From NCBI GenBank assembly GCA_902363515.1, contig CABJAN010000011.1, forward strand, positions 67,155-131,154: 64,000 nucleotides of DNA. Reading direction: 5' to 3'. Both the position numbers and the translations under genes were made by a program. The notes under the pieces were generated by a model. It searched no databases. It worked only from the letters and a program-made list of their open reading frames with translations, and was not told where the DNA came from. Source of the DNA: Bacillota bacterium (GTDB lineage Bacteria > Bacillota > Clostridia > Lachnospirales > Lachnospiraceae). Below are positions 17,868 through 26,945 of this stretch, piece by piece; positions within the stretch are counted from its first letter, which is position 1, and each line of letters begins with the position of its first letter.

Positions 17868-18647
17868 ATGGCACTCAATAAAGTTGAAATTTGCGGCGTG
17901 AACACCTCGCGTCTCCCTGTTCTTACTAATGAAGAAAAAGAGGCTTTATTTGAACGTATAAAAAAAGGAGATACCGAAGCCCGGGAACGATATATCAAAG
18001 GGAATCTGCGTCTGGTACTCAGTGTCATTAAACGATTTTCCAGCAGCAATGAAAATGCAGATGACTTGTTTCAGATTGGATGTGTAGGGCTTATGAAGGC
18101 CATTGATAATTTCGATACCACTCTGAATGTAAAATTTTCCACTTATGCGGTTCCCATGATTATCGGTGAAATCCGTCGTTATCTAAGAGACAATAATTCC
18201 ATCCGGGTCAGCCGTTCCCTGCGGGATACTGCCTATAAAGCAATCTATGCAAAAGAAAATTATATGAAACAAAACCTAAAAGAACCTACTTTAAATGAAA
18301 TTGCCGCAGAAATCGGCATTGAAAAAGAAGAAATCGTCTATGCCCTAGATGCCATCCAAAGCCCGGTAAGTCTCTATGAGCCTGTTTACACAGAAGGCGG
18401 AGATACCCTGTATGTTATGGATCAGATTAGCGATAAGAAGAATAAAGAAGAAAACTGGGTGGAAAATCTCTCCTTAAAAGAAGCCCTGAAGCGTCTGGAT
18501 GAACGTGAACGGAACATTGTAGAAATGCGTTTTTATGAAGGCCGCACCCAGATGGAAGTTGCCCGGGAAATCGGTATTTCCCAGGCCCAGGTCAGCCGTC
18601 TGGAAAAACATGCCCTAAAAAGCATGCGCACCTATCTGCGTGCCTGA
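17868..18647 (+). CDS. sigG: Sporulation sigma factor SigG (late forespore)
   Basis: 259 residues with the SigG-specific N-terminus (NKVEICGVNTSRLPVL), region 2 (DDLFQIGCVGLMKAIDNFD, KFSTYAVPMIIGEIRRYLRDNN), region 3 and region 4 (GISQAQVSRLEKHALKSM). SigG drives forespore genes after engulfment. TTGGAGGATTC lies upstream. The usual neighbours spoIIGA-sigE are absent here, so the gene stands alone before a MATE gene. I could not fit a clean SigF/SigG promoter upstream. Its presence marks the organism as a spore former by ancestry. Confidence 0.96.
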   Translation: MALNKVEICGVNTSRLPVLTNEEKEALFERIKKGDTEARERYIKGNLRLVLSVIKRFSSSNENADDLFQIGCVGLMKAIDNFDTTLNVKFSTYAVPMIIGEIRRYLRDNNSIRVSRSLRDTAYKAIYAKENYMKQNLKEPTLNEIAAEIGIEKEEIVYALDAIQSPVSLYEPVYTEGGDTLYVMDQISDKKNKEENWVENLSLKEALKRLDERERNIVEMRFYEGRTQMEVAREIGISQAQVSRLEKHALKSMRTYLRA

Positions 18648-18739
18648 ATTTCCTGATATTTTTTCTTTTCACTCTTGTTCCATGCCCTGAAAATCTCTAT
18701 AATAAAAATATACTTGTTATACAGGAAGAAGGGAATATT

Positions 18740-20110
18740 GTGAAAACATCTATGACTCAGGAAGAAAAATTTCAAATGATGACTGCAGCCCCCATTCCGG
18801 GGCTCATTGGCCGCATGGCAGTACCCACGATTATCAGTATGCTGATTACTTCGTTTTATAATATGGCTGATACCTTTTTTGTAGCCAGAATCGGCACCAG
18901 CGCCACTGCTGCTGTAGGCGTCGTATTTCCCATTATGGCAGTGATTCAGGCCCTTGGCTTCTTTTTTGGCCATGGCTCCGGTAATTCTATTTCCAGACGT
19001 CTGGGAGCAAAAGATGCAGATACCGCCGGACAGCTGGCTTCTCTTGGCTTTTTTTCTGCTCTTTTATGCGGGCTTTGCGTCACCATTCTTGGCTGTTTAT
19101 TTCTGGAGCCCCTGGCCCTTGCTCTTGGTTCAACCAAAACCATTTTGCCCTATACCAAAGAATATCTGGGAATTATTCTTCTGGGTGCGCCTTATATGAC
19201 TGCCCAGTTGGTTTTGAATAATCAGCTTCGGTTTCAGGGCAATGCCTTTTATGCCATGATTGGTATTACTTCTGGTGGTATTCTGAATATTTTCCTGGAC
19301 CCTTTGTTTATTTTTACTTTTAATATGGGTGTGTCAGGCGCTGCTCTCGCCACGATTGTAAGCCAGTTTGTCAGTTTCCTCCTGCTTCTTATGGGACACC
19401 GGATTTCCGGCTGTGTTCCACTGAAACTGAAATCCTTACAAAACCCTGGGAAAAATCTTCGGATTATCGCCAGCGGAGGGCTTCCCTCTCTGTTTCGACA
19501 GGGTCTTGGCAGTCTTGCTATTCTGGCGCTGAACTGGGCGGCAAATCCCTATGGAGATGCAGCCATTGCCGCCATGTCCATTGTCTCCAGAATCAGCCAG
19601 TTTGCTTCTTCTTCCCTGATTGGATTTGGACAGGGTTTTCAGCCTGTATGTGGCTTTAATTATGGTGCGAAACGTTATGACAGAGTTATGGAGGCATTCT
19701 GGTTTTGTGTTAAAGTCGCCACCTGTGTACTCTTTGTCATTGCAGTTCTGGGATTTTGCTTTGCCTCCCCTTTAATTTCCCTGTTCCGAAAAGATGATCT
19801 CCAGGTCATTTCTATTGGAGCCAAAGCCTTACGTCTGCAATGCATAGCCCTGCCCCTTACAGGCTGGGTGATTATGAACAATATGATGACCCAGACCATA
19901 GGAAAAACCTTCCGGGCCTCTCTTCTGGCTGCTGCCAGACAGGGAATTTTCTTCATCCCTGCCATTTTGGTTCTCCCAGGGCTGGCAGGTATCCTGGGCA
20001 TTCAGCTGGCTCAGCCTATTGCCGACCTATGCGCCTTCCTTCTGGCAGTCATACTGAACCGCTCCGTCATAAAAGAAATGAAAATCCAGGAGAAGGAATT
20101 GTCACAATAA
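18740..20110 (+). CDS. MATE family multidrug efflux transporter
   Basis: 456-residue, 12-helix MATE protein with two homologous halves: GRMAVPTIISMLITSFYNMADTFFVARIG in the first and GLGSLAILALNWAANPYGDAAIAAMSIVSR in the second. Typical proton- or sodium-driven drug efflux pump of the NorM/DinF-like group. Start is GTG at 18740 with GAAGAAGGG 6 nt upstream; an ATG at 18752 is the alternative. It is 92 nt after sigG with no terminator between, so co-transcription is possible. It ends just before a conserved hairpin element. Confidence 0.92.
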   Translation: MKTSMTQEEKFQMMTAAPIPGLIGRMAVPTIISMLITSFYNMADTFFVARIGTSATAAVGVVFPIMAVIQALGFFFGHGSGNSISRRLGAKDADTAGQLASLGFFSALLCGLCVTILGCLFLEPLALALGSTKTILPYTKEYLGIILLGAPYMTAQLVLNNQLRFQGNAFYAMIGITSGGILNIFLDPLFIFTFNMGVSGAALATIVSQFVSFLLLLMGHRISGCVPLKLKSLQNPGKNLRIIASGGLPSLFRQGLGSLAILALNWAANPYGDAAIAAMSIVSRISQFASSSLIGFGQGFQPVCGFNYGAKRYDRVMEAFWFCVKVATCVLFVIAVLGFCFASPLISLFRKDDLQVISIGAKALRLQCIALPLTGWVIMNNMMTQTIGKTFRASLLAAARQGIFFIPAILVLPGLAGILGIQLAQPIADLCAFLLAVILNRSVIKEMKIQEKELSQ

Positions 20111-20140
20111 ACAAACTATTCTTAACAAACATTATACAAA

Positions 20141-20291
20141 AAAGAGTTATCCTATGAACTGCAATACAGAATATTTATACACTTCTGGCTCAGCCTGGGT
20201 TCACTTTGAGCCTGTAGTCTCAAAGCGTACTCGGCAAATTCGCCAGAATTGTATAAATATTCTCGATATGCAGTCAATAGAATAACTCTTT
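20141..20291. terminator. Giant bidirectional terminator with conserved apical core (copy 1)
   Basis: 151-nt imperfect palindrome that fills the gap between convergent genes. The outer arms, about 48 nt each, begin AAAGAGTTAT / ATAACTCTTT. The apical 66-nt core at 20183-20248 matches the core of copy 2 (28301-28366) at 56 of 66 positions. Inside it, CTTTGAG / CTCAAAG closes the invariant loop CCTGTAGT. U-tracts follow on both strands (ATTTTTT on plus; TTTTTTG on minus). It overlaps the stop codon of the NhaC-type gene by 2 nt. A plain terminator needs only the outer arm; the conserved head is unexplained. Confidence 0.75.
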
Positions 20292-21894
20292 ATTTTTTCT
20301 GCATCTTCTTAATCACCATCAAGGTTCCAAGCATCAGCACAATTCCCACAGGTAGCGCAATCCAGGGTGTCTGCACAAAACCAGCCACAATATAGGTCAC
20401 AAAGCTTACCCCTGCTACTGTTAAAGCATATGGTAATTGTGTCGCCACATGGTTTACATGGTTACACTGTGCTCCCGCAGACGCCATAATCGTGGTATCT
20501 GAAATGGGAGAACAATGGTCGCCGCATACAGCTCCTGCCATACATGCTGAAATAGAAATAATCATAAGCTCCGGATTCTGAGCTTCAAACACGCCTACTA
20601 CAATGGGAATCAAAATTCCAAAGGTGCCCCAGGAAGTTCCTGTGGCAAATGCCAGAAAGCAGCCTACCAGGAAAATAATTGCCGGAAGCAGGTTCATCAG
20701 CCCATCCGAAGCAGATTTCATGGCAGTTGCCACAAAGACATCTGCTCCCAGACTATCTGTCATTGTCTTTAACGTCCATGCAAAGGTCAGGATTAAAATA
20801 GCCGGAACCATGGCCTTAAACCCTTCCGGAATACATTCCATGCATCCCCTGAAAGAAAGCACTCTTCTGCACACATAGAAAATCACAGTGAGCACCAATG
20901 CAAAAAAGCTTCCAATAGACAAAGCCAAAGAGGCCTCACTTTGGGAGAAAGCAGTAACAAAATCAGTGCCACTGAAAAATCCGCCTGTATAAATCATACC
21001 TGTAATACAGCAGATAATAAGAATTACGATTGGTACAACCAGGTCAATGACTTTTCCCTTTGGATTGAATTTCTTTTCCTGTTCTTCATCTACCCGTTTG
21101 CCGGTAGTATAAATATCACCTTTCATAGCATTTGCTTCATGCAGAGCCATGGGACCGTAGTCGATTCTCATAAGTACCAGACCAAACATCATAATAATGG
21201 TCAATAATGCGTAAAAGTTATATGGAATTGCATTAATAAAAATAGCCAGTCCATCTTCCCCTTCTACAAACCCGCTGACTGCGGCTGCCCAGGAAGAAAT
21301 CGGCGCAATAATACAGATAGGCGCTGCAGTTGCATCAATTAAATAAGAAAACTTTGCTTTTGATACATTATGCTTGTCTGTAATGGGGCACATAACGCTT
21401 CCCACAGTAAGGCAGTTGAAATAATCATCTACAAAAATCAATATTCCTAAAATAATCGTTGCAATCTGGGCTCCGATTCTTGTTTTTATATGGGTACTTG
21501 CCCATCTTCCAAAAGCAGCAGAACCGCCGGCTGCATTCATCATACACACCATAGCTCCCAGAATAACCAGGAAAATCAGGATTCCCACATTGGAAGAATC
21601 AGAAAGCACTCCAATAAATCCATCGTCTAATACCTTCAATACAGTCCCTTCAAACCGGAAGTCAGCAGAAAACATGGCTCCCACTAAAATTCCGATAAAC
21701 AAAGAACTGTATACCTCTTTCGTAATCAATGCCAGCCCAATGGCAATCACCGGAGGCACTAAAGACCAAAAAGTTGCATACATTTGTGGCTTGGGCGCAT
21801 CTCCGTCCCCTGCAAAAACGGTCACAGCAAACATGGTCATAAAAACCAGCGCTGCCAGAACCCCGCCCAGAATTTTACGTTTTTTCTGTGTCAT
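20290..21894 (-). CDS. NhaC family transporter, probable lysine transporter (riboswitch-controlled)
   Basis: 534-residue Na+/H+ antiporter NhaC-superfamily protein with about 12-13 transmembrane helices, beginning with a cleavable-looking hydrophobic segment. Conserved motifs include AIGLALITKEVYSSLFIGILVGA, TSWGTFGILIPI and GDHCSPISDTTIMAS. NhaC-type proteins preceded by lysine riboswitches were proposed as lysine transporters (LysW) in comparative genomics. That combination is seen here, so lysine uptake is the best inference, not sodium export. In-frame ATGs at 21930, 21900 and 21894 exist; GAGAGG is spaced best (9 nt) for 21894. Confidence 0.88.
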   Translation of the reverse strand: MTQKKRKILGGVLAALVFMTMFAVTVFAGDGDAPKPQMYATFWSLVPPVIAIGLALITKEVYSSLFIGILVGAMFSADFRFEGTVLKVLDDGFIGVLSDSSNVGILIFLVILGAMVCMMNAAGGSAAFGRWASTHIKTRIGAQIATIILGILIFVDDYFNCLTVGSVMCPITDKHNVSKAKFSYLIDATAAPICIIAPISSWAAAVSGFVEGEDGLAIFINAIPYNFYALLTIIMMFGLVLMRIDYGPMALHEANAMKGDIYTTGKRVDEEQEKKFNPKGKVIDLVVPIVILIICCITGMIYTGGFFSGTDFVTAFSQSEASLALSIGSFFALVLTVIFYVCRRVLSFRGCMECIPEGFKAMVPAILILTFAWTLKTMTDSLGADVFVATAMKSASDGLMNLLPAIIFLVGCFLAFATGTSWGTFGILIPIVVGVFEAQNPELMIISISACMAGAVCGDHCSPISDTTIMASAGAQCNHVNHVATQLPYALTVAGVSFVTYIVAGFVQTPWIALPVGIVLMLGTLMVIKKMQKK

Positions 21895-21934
21895 AATCAT
21901 TTTCCTCTCTTTCTTCTTTGCCTTTTGCAAATAG

Positions 21935-21983
21935 AAAAACCATGAACGATACTCCCCTGTCCGGGAACGCGCTCATGGTTTTT
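21935..21983 (-). terminator. Expression-platform terminator of the lysine riboswitch
   Basis: Stem AAAAACCATGA / TCATGGTTTTT with a 27-nt loop; the 3' arm ends in TTTTT and then CTATTTG on the minus strand. It lies between the aptamer and the transporter start, as expected for an OFF switch working by premature termination. Confidence 0.85.
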
Positions 21984-22007
21984 GACAAATTTCTTATGAC
22001 CAATGCT

Positions 22008-22165
22008 GATAGCGCTCCACGATTCCGTGACAGTACACTGCATATTCTACAGTGTCCCAGAAGCAAAACCCGGGCTGTTTTGGCTTCTTCGGCAGTTTCC
22101 CCTTTCATCTGCTGCGGCTGCCCAGCCTTTTGCAGCAAATTACTCTTGAAACCTGCGCCTCTATC
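22008..22165 (-). promoter_or_regulatory. Lysine riboswitch aptamer (L box)
   Basis: Reading the minus strand, P1 is GATAG (22165-22161) with CTATC (22012-22008). In order the conserved L-box segments are: GATAGAGGCGC, AAGAGTA, GAAAGGGGAAACTGCCGAAG, the GCTGG region, and TGGAGCGCTATC at the 3' side. Spacing agrees with the known lysC leaders of Bacillus as I remember them. Lysine binding should stabilise P1 and favour the downstream terminator. Confidence 0.93.
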
Positions 22166-22212
22166 ATAATATCGTTCCTGGCAAATGCCAGAACTGCTTT
22201 TTCTATTTTGTT

Positions 22213-22241
22213 ATCATATCATCTTGTGTCTCTTATGCCAA
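22213..22241 (-). promoter_or_regulatory. Promoter of the lysine riboswitch transcript
   Basis: TTGGCA, exact 17-nt spacer, TATGAT on the minus strand. It lies just after the LCP gene stop (22255) and about 45 nt before P1 of the aptamer. Confidence 0.78.
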
Positions 22242-22254
22242 GAGAAAATTTCTT

Positions 22255-23772
22255 TTATTCCGGAAGTTTTTCTCCATTTTGTACTGTCTGCATCAGAGCC
22301 TTAATATTTTCTACACTTTCCATATTGGGCTGCATAACATACAGGGCTGTTCCAGGCATGGAATAACAATACTGGCTGTCTCCTGTACCTTCTGCTGCAA
22401 CAGACTTAATCGTCCAGCTTCCTCCACTGCTTAACTGGCTCTGAATCAGTTTCTGAATCTGATCCATGGACATATTGGTTTCTACACTGTCACTGATTTC
22501 AGAAATCATGGTTGGCGCTTTCATCAGCATCTCCGGTGTAATCATTTTCTTGAACATAGCCTGAATAACTGCCATCTGGTTCTTACCTCTCTGGTTGTCT
22601 CCGCCTTCCAGGCTGTATCGCTCTCTCGCAAATGCCAGAGCCTGTTCACCATTAAAATGATTTATTCCTTTTTGTACTTCACCAGCATATGTAGTACATG
22701 CATATTCTGAATCCACGTCAATTCCACCCATTGAATCTACCATTGTAATCAAAGATGTAAAGTTTACTCTTGCATAAAATGGAATATCAATTCCGTATAG
22801 TTCTCCAAGTGTAGCCATAGATTTATCAACACCATAAATTCCGGCGTGAGTCAGTTTATCCTTACCTTCTCCGCTGACCTCTGGAATTTGAACATAATAA
22901 TCACGTGGTGTATTCGTAAGTAAAATTTGCTTTGTTTTAGGATTGATCGTTGCAATAATATTTACATCACTTCTACTTTTGGTTGCAACAGGACCAAACA
23001 CATCAATACCACTAATATATATACTAAATGTATCCTCAGTCACATCCACTTCTTCTGATGTCCCTAAAAGTAAGTTTTCTTCATCCACTTCAACTTCAAT
23101 GCTATATTGTCCAATAATCTTGATTTGGTTATTAAAGCCCTCAAATACCTCATCTAAGATTCCGCCATATCCTTCGTCATACACGATAGCTTCAACACTT
23201 TTATCCAGAAGAGCTGCCGCCTGATCCGTAAGAGTATTATATTGCGCAGTCATAACTTCTGCACCTGCATCTTCATTGATTTTTTCCATTGCTTTATTGA
23301 TGACTTCATCTTCACCAGGCTTTTTCTGAATACCATAAATATAGTCTTTGGTATCTTGAACCTTTTCAGCAGGATCATCACTTCGTACTGCAACTAACAT
23401 GCTGTGAACCTGCTTGCCAAGAGAGTTATCTGTAAGTTCTTCCACTGCATCGTGTGTTCTGAAAAGATATACCGACCCTAAAACCAGTATTACAGACATC
23501 AAAACACTAACAAGCTTACTGACGATTGCCTTCCCCCTGGTAATCACCTGCATTGTAAACAACAAAGCTGCAAATACTAACAAAATAGCTGCCAGCCCTG
23601 CCACCAGTTTGGTAGGAATCATTCCAAGTCTCCAGATACATCCTATAAATACAAGTGTCACAAGGATCTGGATCCCAACTAAAATCTCTCCGGCAATGCG
23701 AAACGCCTTCTGAATCCGTTTCCGTCTCCGTTTTGCCGGGCTCATCTTCTTTTTTTGACTTGTGTTCTCCAT
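22255..23772 (-). CDS. LCP (LytR-CpsA-Psr) family cell-wall glycopolymer ligase
   Basis: 505 residues. A basic cytoplasmic N-terminus (1-28) is followed by three close hydrophobic segments at about 30-120, then a long extracytoplasmic part. The LCP catalytic domain spans about residues 245-430. It contains the conserved Arg/Asp segments RSDVNIIATINPKTKQILLTNTPRDYYV and GEQALAFARERYSLEGGDNQRGKNQ. LCP enzymes attach teichoic acids or capsule to peptidoglycan from undecaprenyl-linked donors. Divergent from the cytidylate-kinase-like gene; the glycopolymer is not known. Confidence 0.93.
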   Translation of the reverse strand: MENTSQKKKMSPAKRRRKRIQKAFRIAGEILVGIQILVTLVFIGCIWRLGMIPTKLVAGLAAILLVFAALLFTMQVITRGKAIVSKLVSVLMSVILVLGSVYLFRTHDAVEELTDNSLGKQVHSMLVAVRSDDPAEKVQDTKDYIYGIQKKPGEDEVINKAMEKINEDAGAEVMTAQYNTLTDQAAALLDKSVEAIVYDEGYGGILDEVFEGFNNQIKIIGQYSIEVEVDEENLLLGTSEEVDVTEDTFSIYISGIDVFGPVATKSRSDVNIIATINPKTKQILLTNTPRDYYVQIPEVSGEGKDKLTHAGIYGVDKSMATLGELYGIDIPFYARVNFTSLITMVDSMGGIDVDSEYACTTYAGEVQKGINHFNGEQALAFARERYSLEGGDNQRGKNQMAVIQAMFKKMITPEMLMKAPTMISEISDSVETNMSMDQIQKLIQSQLSSGGSWTIKSVAAEGTGDSQYCYSMPGTALYVMQPNMESVENIKALMQTVQNGEKLPE

Positions 23773-23973
23773 TTTTCATTCTCCTTATAATATGCCAACA
23801 CAATCTACGGGTTGATGACATTACAACCTTTAATATAATATATCTCCCACGAAAATGCAACCTCAGAAAAATATTGTTACATTTTCTTCATATTTGTAGA
23901 ATTTTCGGAATATTTATGTTATAATAAATTCAGTAAACGAAAGCAAGAATTCAGCATGTAAGGAGGTATTTTT

Positions 23974-24582
23974 ATGGCTCATCGTGTAATTACTATTAAC
24001 CGTATGTATGGAAGCGGCGGAAGGCTTCTGGGAAAAGCTCTCGCCGAAAAACTGGGAATCCATTTCTATGATCAGGAATTAATCCGTCTTGCCAGTGAAG
24101 AAAACGATATTCCTTATGAAGAACTGTTAAAAGTAGACGAAAAAAAGGCAAGCCAGTGGCGGCTTCCTATAAAAGAACAGATGCAAATGCAGCCTCAGTA
24201 TCACTTTCATCCAATGAATGATGTCCTCTTTGAGACCGAATCAAAAATCATCCAGGATCTGGCTCAAAAAGAAGACTGTATCATTGTTGGAAGATGTGCA
24301 AATTACCTTCTCCGCGGCAAATGTCTCAGTCTTTTTGTCTATGCGCCTTATGAATACCGGGTACAAAAGGTAATGGAACGTCTTGGCAGAGAAGACCGCA
24401 GCGCCAGGGCAATGATACGAAAAACAGACAAATCCAGAAAAGCCTACTACGAATTCTTCACAGATGAGAAATGGAACGATCCTGAAAACTATAATTTCTG
24501 TGTGGATACCAGCCAGTTTTCCAAAGAATTCCTGGTAAAACTTCTGGCACAGGTTTACCGCGAATGGACTCCAGGCGAATAA
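23974..24582 (+). CDS. Cytidylate kinase-like protein (Cytidylate_kin2)
   Basis: 202-residue P-loop protein. The N-terminus RVITINRMYGSGGRLLGKALAEKLG is the degenerate P-loop (GSGGR) of the cytidylate_kin2 family. A lid-like region with DCIIVGRCANYLL and RVQKVMERLG follows. Canonical Cmk is about 220 residues with GPxGxGK, so this is a paralogue whose substrate is uncertain. AAGGAGGTATTTTT precedes the ATG. A good -10 (TATAAT at about 23920) but no clear -35 is seen upstream. Confidence 0.88.
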   Translation: MAHRVITINRMYGSGGRLLGKALAEKLGIHFYDQELIRLASEENDIPYEELLKVDEKKASQWRLPIKEQMQMQPQYHFHPMNDVLFETESKIIQDLAQKEDCIIVGRCANYLLRGKCLSLFVYAPYEYRVQKVMERLGREDRSARAMIRKTDKSRKAYYEFFTDEKWNDPENYNFCVDTSQFSKEFLVKLLAQVYREWTPGE

Positions 24583-24590
24583 CCATTAAG

Positions 24591-24639
24591 AACCCCGGTG
24601 CTGCTTTGACGCTGACTGCGCCAAAACAACATCGGGGTT
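24591..24639. terminator. Weak bidirectional hairpin between convergent genes
   Basis: Stem starting AACCCCG / CGGGGTT and extending to about 17 bp with wobble pairs when read on the minus strand. No U-tract follows closely on either side, so it is a poor classical terminator. It is not related in sequence to the elements at 20141 and 28263. Confidence 0.45.
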
Positions 24640-24655
24640 ATGAAAATTCTCTCTT

Positions 24656-26803
24656 TTAAAAGGTTTTTCCATTAAATACCGCCACACTTCTTGGACGCAT
24701 TACAAAGTTTCCTTCTATGCGTATTTCCTCTCCTTCCGGATAGAAATATCTCCCTTCTCCATCTCCATAAGTATTTACGCTTAAATACCAGTCTCCTCTT
24801 CTATGAAGATAGGGCAGGGTAATTGTCACATCTTCCCAGTAAGTGTTAATAGCTATATAAATCAGGTCATCCTTTCCTTTTTTCTTATCATAGCCGGCAA
24901 AGCTAATCCCAAAAGTCCTGGTTCCGTCTGGCAGATTGGTTCGTTCTGCCTGTACATCATGGGCATGGATGGGCTCCATACCGCACACTGCCTCTGGAAG
25001 CTTTTTGCGGATAACCGCATGCTTATGGCGATAAGCAATCATAAATTTAAAAAACTCAAACAACTCTTTATTTTTCTCAAGATAAGTCCAGTCCAGCCAG
25101 GAAATCTCATTGTCCTGACAATAAGAATTATTGTTTCCAAACTGGGTATTTCCAAACTCATCTCCCGCCAGAAACATGGGTGTTCCTCTGCTGCACATCA
25201 AAATAGCGCAGGCATTGCGAATCATCCGGTAACGAAGCTTTAGTACCTCCGGATCACTGGTTTCCCCCTCTGCCCCGCAGTTCCAGCTACGGTTATCATT
25301 GGCTCCGTCTGTATTATTCCAGCCATTATTTTCATTATGCTTATCATTATAGGAATATAAGTCATATAAGGTAAACCCGTCATGACAGGTAAAGAAATTA
25401 ATAGAGGAATTATACCCTGCATATTCCTGGTTGTCATCATGAAAAAGACCGCCATACATATCTCCGGAACCGCAAATCCTCCAGGCCGCGTTCCATGCTT
25501 CCCAGTTTTCGCCTTTTAAATATCCCCGGAGGTTGTCACGATATCTTCCATTCCATTCTGCCCAGCGTCTTCCTGCCGGAAAGCTGCCAACCTGGTACAG
25601 CCCTCCCGCGTCCCAGGCCTCTGCAATTAATTTTACATTGCTAAGTATGGGGTCATTTGCCAGGCTTTCCAAAAGAGGGGGATTATTCATGGGAGAACCG
25701 TCTGCATTTCGTCCCAGAATACTTGCCAGATCAAAGCGGAAACCATCTACCCGGTAGCTGACCGTCCAATACCTGAGGCATTCCAGAATCATCTGACGCA
25801 CAATAGGATGATTACAGTTTAAGGTATTTCCGCAGCCACTGAAGTTATAATAATTCCCATCCGGTGTCAGCATATAATACAGATTATTATCCAGCCCTTT
25901 AAAGCAAAAAGCAGGGCCTTTTTCGTTCCCTTCTGCTGTATGGTTAAATACCACATCCAAAATCACTTCTATATGATTTTCGTGAAGCTCTTTAATCAGC
26001 TCCTTCAGCTCCGTACCTTCCTGATTATACTCATCCTGTGCAATATAGCTGGTATTAGGGGCAAAAAAACTCACTGTATTATAGCCCCAGTATTCCATTA
26101 GCTTCTTCCCGTCTACTTCTCTGGCATTCATAGTTTCGTCAAATTCAAAAATCGGCATCAGCTCTACCGCATTAACTCCCAGCTCTTTCAGATAGGGAAT
26201 CTTTTCTTTCAATCCTTCAAAGGTTCCCCTGTGCTTTACCCCGGAAGAAGGATGCTGGGTAAATCCCCTGACATGCAGCTCATAGATAATTAAATCACAC
26301 AGTTCCTTGTGGGACTGTTTCTGGTCACCCCAGTCAAATACATCACGCAAAACTCTGGCATGATAAGCCTCCTGTCTGTGTTCTCCCCAAATCCTCTGAC
26401 CTGCCACCACCCGGGCATACGGATCCAGCAGCACGTTTTTTTTATCAAAAAGCAGACCTTTTCCCGAATCATAGGGTCCGTCAATACGGTAAGCATATTC
26501 AAAGTCCTCCACCCTTAAATCAAAGACAATCATAGAATATACATCCCCTATTTTGTAGGCTTCCGGGAAAGGAATCACTGCATAAGGCTCTTCTTCCTCC
26601 CTGTGGAACAGCAGCAGTTCGCAGGATGTCCCATTATGGGTATGCACAGTAAAACACACACCATTTGCCAGGGCAGTTGCGCCATTAATATCAAACATGC
26701 CGGGCCGCACCTGAAATCCGGCAATCTCGCCCATGGGATTCACCGTAACCTCATTTTCTAAAATATATTTATGACTATAAAATTTCACAGGTATTCTCTC
26801 CAT
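24656..26803 (-). CDS. glgX: Glycogen debranching enzyme GlgX / isoamylase-type (GH13)
   Basis: 715-residue GH13 enzyme. The N-terminal carbohydrate-binding E-set domain spans about residues 10-150. The (beta/alpha)8 catalytic domain has the four conserved regions: DVVFNHTAEG (near 283), GFRFDLAS with nucleophile Asp358, IAEAWDAGG with acid Glu395, and FTCHDGF with Asp475. A C-terminal beta domain ends at 715. It hydrolyses alpha-1,6 branches of glycogen or dextrins. It is not next to other glg genes and appears cytoplasmic (no signal peptide). Confidence 0.93.
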   Translation of the reverse strand: MERIPVKFYSHKYILENEVTVNPMGEIAGFQVRPGMFDINGATALANGVCFTVHTHNGTSCELLLFHREEEEPYAVIPFPEAYKIGDVYSMIVFDLRVEDFEYAYRIDGPYDSGKGLLFDKKNVLLDPYARVVAGQRIWGEHRQEAYHARVLRDVFDWGDQKQSHKELCDLIIYELHVRGFTQHPSSGVKHRGTFEGLKEKIPYLKELGVNAVELMPIFEFDETMNAREVDGKKLMEYWGYNTVSFFAPNTSYIAQDEYNQEGTELKELIKELHENHIEVILDVVFNHTAEGNEKGPAFCFKGLDNNLYYMLTPDGNYYNFSGCGNTLNCNHPIVRQMILECLRYWTVSYRVDGFRFDLASILGRNADGSPMNNPPLLESLANDPILSNVKLIAEAWDAGGLYQVGSFPAGRRWAEWNGRYRDNLRGYLKGENWEAWNAAWRICGSGDMYGGLFHDDNQEYAGYNSSINFFTCHDGFTLYDLYSYNDKHNENNGWNNTDGANDNRSWNCGAEGETSDPEVLKLRYRMIRNACAILMCSRGTPMFLAGDEFGNTQFGNNNSYCQDNEISWLDWTYLEKNKELFEFFKFMIAYRHKHAVIRKKLPEAVCGMEPIHAHDVQAERTNLPDGTRTFGISFAGYDKKKGKDDLIYIAINTYWEDVTITLPYLHRRGDWYLSVNTYGDGEGRYFYPEGEEIRIEGNFVMRPRSVAVFNGKTF

Positions 26804-26877
26804 CTCTTTCGGTTTTGTGATTTTTCTTTTTTCATTATACTGATTTTTCTTTTTTCCGTCAAACTGCCCCTTCTTTC

Positions 26878-26906
26878 TTGCATTTTGTTTTTTCAGATGA
26901 TACTAT
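26878..26906 (+). promoter_or_regulatory. Promoter of the NCS2 permease gene
   Basis: TTGCAT, 17-nt spacer, TACTAT, about 40 nt before the start codon. No purine or PRPP riboswitch fits in the short leader. Confidence 0.65.
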
Positions 26907-26945
26907 ATTCTCGAAAAAAGTCATATTATTACGGAGGTATACCCT

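Noticed and set aside
24591..24639. Third copy of the giant-terminator element
   Set aside because: It lies between convergent genes but has none of the core sequence (no CCTGTAGT loop, no CAAATTCGCC).
26804..26945. Purine riboswitch before the NCS2 permease
   Set aside because: The leader after the predicted promoter is only about 35 nt and lacks the conserved purine aptamer loops.
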